From: Actinostola sp. cb2023
Taxonomy: Eukaryota > Cnidaria > Anthozoa > Actiniaria > Actinostolidae
Reading direction: 5' to 3'
Assembly: GCA_033675265.1 (NCBI GenBank)
Contig: JAUJYZ010000586.1
Location: forward strand, 599,501-663,500
DNA: 64,000 bases
Both the position numbers and the translations under genes were made by a program. This document shows positions 31,318-64,000 of this stretch, piece after piece. Numbering within the stretch: the first letter of the stretch is position 1; every line of letters starts with the position of its first letter. Under the pieces are notes generated by a model, which saw only the letters and a program-made list of their open reading frames with translations, was not told where the DNA came from and did no database searches.

Positions 31318-32137
31318 ACCGACAGAAAACCGAGAATCTGTCGTGATATCAGAGCTCGAGAGCGCACTTGGGCTACTAAGTGAGCCCGCGTGCACTTTTA
31401 GAAAAACCGCAAAATGGCACAGGAAATCCAATTCTTGAAAAGTTTAAGAAAACAAAAATCACGTAAATCTATCCAAACTAGTTCAAAGTTTGGTCGTTCA
31501 GTCTGTAGTTGACAGTCCGTTTCTTTTTAGAAGCCAACACCAAAACATTTTTAGTAACGCTTTATTAATTTACCATAGTATACTTACAGACACTGTAAAA
31601 GTAGTGACTAGTCGCAAAAAATGCATGTGGATTTTACTGCCGTTGTTTTGAAGTTACCCTACCATTTGTCATCAAGGGAAATTAAAGTTTCTACAATTAC
31701 ATGAAGACAAAACTATTTTTGTTTCATTTTTTGCAGATTAATTTATAAATGACACAAACAGTTGGCTGGATCAACTGGATAAGTTTAACAATACTAGCCT
31801 GTATTGGTGACAGTTTGAGGGGAAGCAGGAACTGATTAAATAAATAAAGCCTAAGGTAGCAGAGGCAGAAGTCCACCGTGCAGCTTTGCAGAAGAGTTTT
31901 TGATCAAAACGTTTCCTTAGTGTTTGTACTGGCAGCACAGTGTCCTCAAATCTAACTTCTGACCTCTAATACACACACAGCAAGGTGCTACAATAATATT
32001 GCAGAAGAGTGACTCGTTTTTCCTCACTGTCATATCAAGCTGGTGACAGCTTATCCAACAGTTACAAACAAGATCAGGCAAGATACCACACTGTTGAGCC
32101 TAAATTGGTGCACATGCAGTAGCTATGACTTAGACTG

Positions 32138-34443
32138 TTATGACTTCTTGCAGTAATCCTGAAAGGAAATAAGGAAATGATTTAAGGACTGCTTGGTCAT
32201 AATATCAGGCAAGGTAATGACAGTGGGGGTTAAAACTTTCTCTGCTGCAAAAAAGGGGCTGAAGAAAGGGGTGATGTGCAAACACAGTATAGCAGCCTGC
32301 AACCAATATAACATTTGTTGAGGAAGTCCCAAAATGCACAGTCATCTGTTTCTTAATATGGCAAATAAAGACATACCATAAGGAATACTCTTGCTAAATT
32401 ACTTAGTCGAGTATTGGAAGATTTTGAAAACTCTTCCATAGATTGTACAACAGCTTCATTGGTGATATCTAAAAGATGTGAAAAACATTGGATGTTGGTA
32501 ATCGTACCATCCTCAATATACAGTGTATACAGTCATTTGCAAAAATTCTGGCCGCCACGGAATATCAATATATCAATATATCGGGTGCATTATGGGTAAT
32601 TAAATAATCGAAAATTCCCCTTAAAGCGGGTTAACGCCAGCAAAGTTGGTAGAGATATTAAGTATAATGTTTATTTTAGTCTTGCATTTGTTGTTTGTAA
32701 ATTTTGCTTCATTTAATAAGTTAGGAAACTCAAAATAGTATTATTTAATTACCCATAATGCACCCGATATATTGATATATTGATATTTCGTGGCGGCCAG
32801 AATTTTTGCAAATGACTGTATATGCAACAAAAACTAATCTAGGATGTGTATTGCTTGTTTGCATGTGATGTCATATGGTGCCCAATAACGAAGTATTCCT
32901 CATTAGCTCCCAACACACCACCAATATGGCTGCTGCGTCTAAATTGTACAGGAACATAATTACTATACTGTAGTAACTGTACCTTTTTTAGTTTCAGGTG
33001 TTATTAGAAACATTAGTGTTGTAATAGCAGATAACACTGTCTCTTCATTTGTGCTGAAATAAGTAATTATTAATTAGCACAGTTGCCATTACTATGCATT
33101 ACCACCCAAGACAAAGTCTTGTACTTGTAGACTCAAGACATCAAAGAAGCCACATCCAAGCTTTCACCATATTTGATATCTATGATTGGCAGAAGTCTAT
33201 TGCAAACTTACCAGTCGCAACTTATGTCTTGGGTAATGTAGCATAAAAGAAAGGAGAAGTTGGGAATAGGGAGGGAGAGGAGAGGGAGAGGAGAGGGAGG
33301 GAGAGGGAGGGGAGAGGGAGGGGAGAGGGAGGGGAGAGGGAGGGGAGAGGGAGGGGAGAAGGAGGGGAGAAGGAGGGGAGAGGGAGGGAGACAGAAGGGA
33401 GAGGGATTGAGATGGAGGGGAGAGGGAGGGAGATGGAGGGGAGAGGGAGGGAGATGGAGGGGAGAGGGAGGAAGATGGAGGGGGAGGGAGGGGGGAGGGG
33501 AGAGGGAGGGAGAGATGGGAGGGAGAGGGAGGGAGAGGGAGGAGAGGGAGAGGGGAGGGAGGGAGAGGGAGGGGAGAGGGAGGGAGATGGACGGGAGGGG
33601 AAGAGACGGAGGGGAGAGGGAGGGAGGGAGATGGAGAGGGAGGGAGAGGGAGGGAGATGGAGGGAGGAGGGAAGGGAGAGGGAGGGAAATGGAGGGAAGA
33701 GGGAGGGAGATGGAGGGGAGAGGGAGGGAAATGGAGGGAAGAGGGAGGGAGATGGAGGGGAGAGGGGAAAGAGGGAGAGAGGAAGCAGGCTCCAATTATC
33801 CCCTTATTCTTTTCCCTCGGACCCAACTGCCATGCAATATGCAGGCTTGTAAGCATCACCAAAACTAACACATATAAATACCTTGACAAACACTTGATAA
33901 CTAGAGCAATTCCACCATGTGCAATAATTTGCTGTTTGTTTTCTTTCTCTTCATGAAAAAAGTAAATATCCAGACTTAATCTATCAATCTACTGATAGCA
34001 CACATACATGCAGTTTAGCCTCACCCAGACAACAGTTGCACAACCCTCCAAGTCCAAATTCTACAATGTTCTCATTGTCCTCTGTTAATGTATCTATAAG
34101 TCAGAAAAAATGTCTTTCAACAAAAACTATGCTTAACATGTCCAAGAGCCATAAGAATCACAGGCAGCCCAATCTGTGTTATATATGTACCCAATTGAGC
34201 ATAATCTCAAGGAAAACGTGCCATGCGTAATTAAGCGCAGGGAGCCCAATATCATACTTATTCTGTGATAAAACAATTAGACTAGCTATATACTTGAAAA
34301 CACAGTCAGTCTGCAAAGGCGCCAGGTCTCTGACCATATTGGGCTCCCTGTGCTTTACGCATGGCACGTTTTCCTTATAAAAAAATATAACCCCCCAAAA
34401 GGGTTTCCTACATCCCTATCCCTGTCACTCTTATATACATATT

Positions 34444-34530
<87 letters not shown>

Positions 34531-34848
34531 GGCTTTTATATCTCAATATCTCACCCAGTAGTAGATCTATCACATTTAGTTTTCTGAAGTGTTCATAGTT
34601 GATTGGATCATAGGCAAAGTTGGCCAGGTTTGCGAGAACTTGTTCCTTGTTTTCTGTATATAGATTGAAATAATTTTTGTTAAGAAGTTATTCTAGCATT
34701 TTAGCAGGGCCGGTGCAGTTCTACATGCGTGCCTTGTACCTTGTCTGTCAGAGTCTTGATACTCCGTGACTAGAGCTTGTAGGTACTCTAAACGGCCGAA
34801 TCCATCAGCACCAGTTTTGTGATCTATGTACTCTTGACTGGTAAACAT
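32138..34848 (-). CDS. ARMC7: Armadillo repeat-containing protein 7
   Basis: Seven exons (minus strand): 34848-34740, 34653-34555, 34093-34025, 33948-33882, 33053-32983, 32468-32377, 32158-32138. All phases match, giving 175 aa (human 198). Recognisable family stretches are [60 protein letters not shown] and [15 protein letters not shown], which form short armadillo helices. In other animals ARMC7 is a small all-helical protein associated with spliceosomal complexes; the exact role is poorly defined. The acceptor of exon 4 (CATGAAG) is weak but required by frame. Intron 2 holds an 84-bp C run and intron 4 a 0.5-kb purine repeat. It is divergently arranged with POLR3H. Confidence 0.95.
32529..32820. 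mobile_element. MITE with long terminal inverted repeats, TA-flanked
   Basis: ACAGTCATTTGCAAAAATTC starts arms of about 80 bp that continue through GGCCGCCACG and GGGTGCATTATGGGTAATTA. The inverted arm ends at 32820, and TA is present on both sides. It lies between ARMC7 exons 5 and 6. Confidence 0.8.
33262..33783. repeat. GGGAGA-type purine repeat
   Basis: About 520 bp consists almost wholly of G and A on the plus strand, in GAGGGA, GGGGAGA and GATGGAGG units, in ARMC7 intron 4. Pure purine strands can form triplexes or G-quadruplexes. Open frames on both strands here are by-products of the repeat. Confidence 0.95.
34209..34376. mobile_element. MITE-like inverted repeat in ARMC7 intron 2
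   Basis: The left arm AAGGAAAACGTGCCATGCG and the CAGGGAGCCCAATAT block reappear inverted at 34337-34376. Confidence 0.7.
34445..34528. repeat. 84-bp C homopolymer
   Basis: An uninterrupted C run lies in ARMC7 intron 2 (G on the gene strand), 27 bp from the exon 2 donor. The length is probably approximate given sequencing limits on homopolymers. Confidence 0.9.
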
Positions 34849-35270
34849 AGCACTGAATTACGACGGTGAAAAACTCATTAAAATCTGCTATTTTTTTTAA
34901 TACATGTTCTAGATCTGTTTCTTGCTGTTCGCGATTTGTTGATCGACACCAGTCCTTCTCGGTTATAATACTATCCATGAGCCTTTGCGATTTCCCTCAA
35001 GCTGCCTTTTCTTGCTTATTTTATTCGAAACTCAGAAAATACCCATTTGAGGAAATCCAAAGGGACATACCTGTCTAATTCACTTCTTTCAAAAGGCCAT
35101 ACTATCATTTTATCTTTCGTTTCAAGCATTATACTATCGTGGGATCCCTGTGTTATCTCCTCTTCTCAGTCTCCCTCTCCAATTTGTTCCAATTTGCCAA
35201 ACTACTCGAGACTGAGAATGTGTGAATGAAAAAAACGTTCGACTTTGCATTATTTAGAGCGATATCAAGC
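34849..35270. promoter_or_regulatory. Divergent promoter region between ARMC7 and POLR3H
   Basis: 422 bp separates the start codons. No TATA box or CpG-rich core is obvious. The layout suggests a shared bidirectional promoter with short 5' UTRs, inferred from spacing only. Confidence 0.4.
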
Positions 35271-37330
35271 ATGTTTATATTGACTGAAATGAAGGATACA
35301 GTCCGTATCAAGCCGTGGTTGTTTTCTCTGGACTTACAAGAGGCAATAGAAAACAAACTCAATAAAAAGCTAGCAAACAAGGTACAATGTCAATGACAAC
35401 ATATTTTCCCTGCTGACTGGATTCATCGATCCACCAATCCAGTAGTCATTTGTGAGGTTCTTACTCCGAGGTACACTGTACATGTATTAAACCCAGTTTT
35501 GTGTGATTCTAGGTTGTGTATGATGTTGGATTATGTATTGCTCTACATGACATTCTCAGCATTGGTGATTCATACATTGTTCCTGGTGATGGTTCATCTC
35601 ATACACCAGGTTTGTTGAGCTTTTAGCATTATGCCGTGCAGTGTATACACGTGCCATTTATAGTAAGTAAGTAAATTTATAGGATAGAGTGCAAGTTAGA
35701 AAAGCTTGAAAACTAAATAACTAATTAGTACTAAATAGCACTAATGAAACTGTTACAATAGAAAACAATAGAAATAGCACTATTTAGTACTATTTAACAA
35801 TTAGTCACCAAAGGTGAGGTGAATATCGGTGAATAATAACCAAGACGAAGTCGAGGTTATTATCACTGCTATTCACTGAGCCTGAGGTGACTAATTGTTT
35901 TAGTAGAATTACACAGGTGATTATTTGAAAAAATAAAAATAAATAAGCATTTAAAAAAAAAAAAAAAATTATTTCATATTTCAAAAGCTGGCAGCCATTT
36001 TGTCAAAATGCTGTAGGTAACTATCGAGAAATAGTCCGAAGTTCTCGACCAATCAGCACGCTTGATTTTCTATAATCACCTGTGTAATTCTACTAATTAA
36101 AATTAGTACTATTTCACGCTTTTCTAAATTGCACTCTATAAATTTTATGGTCTACTGAACCTATTTTATTACTGAGTCATATGTGTAACATGATATCTGT
36201 GTCACGCAACAGTTGCTACAATCGCTGCACATAAAACCACCTGAGAAGCTCGACTTTCAAGTTGATGATATATGCATGCACATACAATGTACATGTACGT
36301 ATTCAGTAATGTACGCTGCATTTATATATTCTCTTTTTCCATCTTAGTAAGTTATCGATTTGTTGTCTTTCGGCCTTTTATTGATGAGATATTGAAGGGA
36401 AGAATACGAAGCTGCAACCGTGAGGGTGTTCAAGGTACTGTGATGTATGATCAATAAAGGAGATGTTTTGAATTAGCATTTAAACCATAATAAACTAGTG
36501 AGCTATGCTCATTAACCCATGATCCAATTCCAATGACTGGTCATGATATTTCAAAATAAATCCATTTTATGATCGAATGTTTATATTTTTCTGCAGTATC
36601 TATGGAGTTCTTTGATGATATTTTCATTCCATTTGAGTATCTCCAGCAGCCATCAAAATTGTATCCTCTTCTTAACAAACCAATGTTATTTGTGGTTTCT
36701 AAATGAGCAGCACATGAAGTCTGAGGTCCCATGCTACATGTAGTCAGAAGTTTGGAGCTTGGAGAGAAAGATGTATTAAGTCTTATTTTCTCTCCTGGGT
36801 TCAAATGCCTCACTCAAACTTCAGCTGTTTTTCAGTTTTGTGAAAAAGAAGTTTCTTGCACTGTTGAGCAGACTAGAATATTATTGCATATTATGACCTT
36901 AACTCTAGCGCAGCGAGGAGGAGGAGCAACTATGGGTATGGCAGTACCAAACAGAGGACGGTACTCATGACATGTTCATGGATATCAATGAAGAGATTCG
37001 TTTCCGTGTTGTTGACGAGTCATTTGTTGATCTGACACCCACTGGACCAGAAGTGCACAACAAAGAACAGTTGGGTGTAGACGAGCAAGAAATCAAAAAA
37101 TCCCCCTACTCAATAACTGTAAGTTATAATAATGTTTAATAATAACAATAATATTTATTAACTTATTGTGCCGATCTGTGGGATAAAGCTTTAAATGCAT
37201 TTATTTATTCAACAAAATTTCTACATTATATCAATGCACAGTATACTATATTGAGTTGTAATCTTTTTGCATCCCTTAGGGTTCTATAAGTGAACCTGGT
37301 CTTGGTCTTCTGTCGTGGTGGGCAAGCTGA
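35271..37330 (+). CDS. POLR3H: DNA-directed RNA polymerase III subunit RPC8
   Basis: Six exons: 35271-35381, 35513-35609, 36348-36434, 36597-36660, 36914-37118, 37280-37330. Phases fit throughout. The product is 204 aa, the same length as the human protein. RPC8 (RPC25) is the Rpb7-like stalk subunit of Pol III, pairing with the Rpb4-like subunit and needed for initiation of 5S rRNA, tRNA and other small RNA synthesis in the nucleus. Residues 1 to about 80 form the Rpb7 N-terminal domain ([33 protein letters not shown]). The rest is the OB/S1-like RNA-binding domain ([44 protein letters not shown]) and the conserved end [12 protein letters not shown]. The exon 5 start uses the second of two adjacent AGs (GCGCAG), chosen by frame. 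A MITE cluster lies in intron 2. Confidence 0.97.
35676..36143. mobile_element. Nested MITE-like element in POLR3H intron 2
   Basis: The outer arms TTATAGGATAGAGTGCAA and complement enclose an inner pair around 35900 and 36080 (AGTAGAATTACACAGGTGAT and complement). Between these lie TTAGTACT-type repeats and an A-run. Confidence 0.65.
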
Positions 37331-37968
37331 CAGCAACGTATTTACTGGGAAGTCATGTATATAATTTAGCTACTATTCATAAGGCAATAATAAAACGTGT
37401 TAAACTTTTCATTTCTTCTAATGTTTAATGCAACTGGTTTCTGATATTTATTCCAATACCAGCAATCCAGAAGTAACAAGCTGCTAAAAGTCATCACATA
37501 CATTTTGTAACAATAATATTTTATGTCTCTTCCACAGAGTGGCTCTTCCGGAGATGTCACTCACTCACACTTCTTACTACAAATTCTAATATTCTATACA
37601 CCGAACACTCATCTCACTAGTTCATTTTACTGAGGGAGGAAAACCGGAGTACCTGGAGAAAAACCCTTGAAGCAAGGGAGAGAATGAACTGACAAACTCA
37701 AGAGAAAGACTAAGAAACTCAACACACCACTCGACCACCCTTGCTTCCCGACCACATTTCCTGTCTGATCGAGTTTCACAACAACAAAGTGAAAGAATAT
37801 GATTTTAATATTCAAGTCATTTGCATAGTCATTTGATATTTAATTCACCGTGGGTATATACTGGCATCAATCTTACATCAGTTGGGCTACTTTTTTAAAA
37901 GATTTTCGACAACACCATCACTATTTATTGAGTGTGACAAGATTTGCACACATGATTTCTATATCTAT
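37331..37968. other. Convergent intergenic spacer with SINE-like fragment
   Basis: The spacer between POLR3H and the HINT gene holds a fragment (about 37540-37745) with GAGGAAAACCGGAGTACCTG and CTTGAAGCAAGGGAGAGAA. A related stretch is at about 41316-41515. This type of sequence is the body of widespread animal SINEs, an identification made from memory. No exon seen. Confidence 0.45.
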
Positions 37969-39795
<1,827 letters not shown>

Positions 39796-40355
39796 TTTGT
39801 GGTCCGATTCGATTGGAGCCGAGGTACCACAGGAAACCCATAACCACAAAAATGTTTTTGACGGGACCTTTTTGACCTTCTTCTGAAATTACGTAACTGA
39901 ATCAAAACATAAACAATATCTATTTACTAAACTTCTCAGGTGTTAGTTTTGCTTAGTACAATTTGATTTATATATATATATTTTAATTTTCGCTAGATTT
40001 TGTTATTAGATAGAGAGAGAGAGGGAGCTGGTGACTACCATATTACCGCTGTACTACAGTATCCATAGCAGTAGGCTCACAAACATTCCCTTCACTGGAA
40101 ATTCGAACAAAAGTTTGTAAAGAAAAGACAGGTTTTTTTCTTTCCTTTCATGTGGTCGTGTCTATTTGGTTACTATAAACCGAGCACTAGCAATAATGGG
40201 TTAAATGATACAATTTTTCTCAGAGGAAAGCCGCTATTTTGATGCGTAAAGTGGGTTCATCTGTGTCGGTACTCGGCGGTTGAGAGGACAGGACATGTAC
40301 AGCGTGAAGTGATCAACAAAGCAGCTATTTTATTGACATTATTGTTTGCTATTCA
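39796..40355. promoter_or_regulatory. Divergent promoter region between HINT2 and the IQCE-like gene
   Basis: 560 bp separates the start codons. It contains a short GA repeat (40011-40026) and, at 40059-40072, GTATCCATAGCAGT. That keeps the GT..CC-AT-RGCA spacing of an RFX X-box with two mismatches in the right half. X-boxes are common upstream of ciliary genes, which would fit IQCE. The site is tentative. Confidence 0.35.
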
Positions 40356-63185
<22,830 letters not shown>

Positions 63186-64000
63186 AATTTTCATTTTGTG
63201 GCAATTTCACAGGAATCCCAATCATTCGTAAAAATGTATAGAGTCATAAAATCACAGGCTGCCCAAATGGGATAAAAATGAAACAGGCAGCCAGCCCATC
63301 GATCAATATATATCCATCTTATTTATTGGCCAAATAAAAGCTGAAATTGATACATTATTAGATATGTAGATATATTTAAACAACATGACATTTAAATCAT
63401 TTATCTTTGTATATCTGATAAAAAGGAGCCAAAAACTATAATATAACGTGGGAGGGAGAATGTAACTGGAAATGGACCTATTCCGCCTGTCGCAGTGATT
63501 TTCCATGTCAGACATCTTGGGATTATTACCAAAGTATTTCTGTATCAATGTATTCGTCCGAAACGTTATACTCGAGCGTATGGTTATCTAATGGCGAGTA
63601 AAACACACCCATATTGCGCAACGTTTCGTGTAATATGTTGTTTAATATTCTGAAACAATAAAAACTTATTTGTCACTTTTCCCAAACAGTCTTATATTGA
63701 AAATAAATAATATACAACAACAACTCTTGATTTGTACCCCTGGTGGTAGTTAGTCATTAGTTAGTGGTAAATAGTCAAAAGAACACATTGGAATTAGGGT
63801 AACTTATAGTGAGTCCAGGGAGGGGAATAGTAAGGGATCATGATTGGGTTTTTAAAGTTTTTCCCAAAGCTGAATCACGGTATTTGTTTCGAGGGTGCAC
63901 CTAATAGGTGAGGTGCGTCTTATACGCGAGAAAATATGTGACAATAACACAATCGTAATTGTTTATTTTATGTTATCTTAAAAGAGGTCTTGTTGACGAA
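63186..64000. other. 3' flank of the IQCE-like gene
   Basis: A polyadenylation-type AATAAA occurs at 63656-63661. Near 63880-63940 a GAGGTGCGTCTTATACGCGAG block is the reverse complement of the widespread GCGTATAAGACGCACC MITE end, related to the block at about 15630. No further exon seen. Confidence 0.5.

Larger units (their letters stand above)
26098..32137. other. Gene-poor region, 6 kb
   Basis: No gene recognised. Contents noted separately: a C homopolymer (28000-28020), a hairpin (28856-28934), a SINE (29105-29402) and a segmental duplication (29658-30305 and 30678-31317). On the minus strand, segments near 27301-27183 and from about 26869 downward have acceptor- and donor-like ends, but every frame has stops. 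They could be exons of a non-coding transcript at most. Confidence 0.5.

Noticed and set aside
33197..33889. Pro/Ser-rich and Gly/Arg/Glu-rich reading frames
   Set aside because: They are shadows of the GGGAGA purine repeat within ARMC7 intron 4.

Overview
The window is nuclear DNA from an animal. Its genes are split into many short exons with GT..AG introns, and its proteins are metazoan families (TBC1D16, ARMC7, POLR3H, HINT, IQCE). The introns and spacers are AT-rich and full of palindromic MITE-like elements and minisatellites. A small secreted WSC-like protein, an ACT-domain threonine ammonia-lyase and some repeat families I associate with anthozoan genomes (for example the GTATGTGCCGCCC repeat) suggest a cnidarian, with a sponge as the alternative. 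The species cannot be named from sequence alone.

Seven genes were reconstructed by hand, exon by exon, with reading phase checked at every junction. (1) A PLP-dependent threonine/serine dehydratase with an ACT domain: 12 exons, minus strand, 3845-12305. (2) TBC1D16, a Rab GTPase-activating protein: 6 exons, plus, 12627-21824. (3) A small secreted WSC-like protein: 2 coding exons, plus, 23931-26097. (4) ARMC7: 7 exons, minus, 32138-34848. (5) POLR3H, the RPC8 subunit of RNA polymerase III: 6 exons, plus, 35271-37330. (6) A HINT2-like histidine-triad hydrolase with a mitochondrial-type leader: 4 exons, minus, 37969-39795. (7) A 30-exon IQCE-like gene: plus, 40356-63185. It has a coiled coil and four IQ motifs, then a roughly 1,000-residue tail with at least nine acidic/serine motifs of one type.

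Layout: 1-3844 holds no recognisable gene. Genes 1/2, 4/5 and 6/7 are three divergent head-to-head pairs whose start codons lie 321, 422 and 560 bp apart, each compatible with a shared promoter. The stretch 26.1-32.1 kb is gene-poor. It holds a tRNA-derived SINE and a 0.65 kb segment duplicated about 1 kb apart; each copy carries a CRE-like palindrome and a conserved but frame-broken short ORF.

The genes serve unrelated housekeeping or ciliary roles (amino-acid catabolism, Rab regulation, Pol III transcription, nucleotide hydrolysis, Hedgehog/cilium scaffolding), so no operon-like logic is expected. The most unusual features are the tandem duplications across splice donors in the dehydratase gene, a pogo-type MITE turned into a 17-bp satellite, a MITE nested inside a 56-bp satellite, the run of large minisatellites in IQCE introns, and the repeated SIM-like motifs in the IQCE tail.
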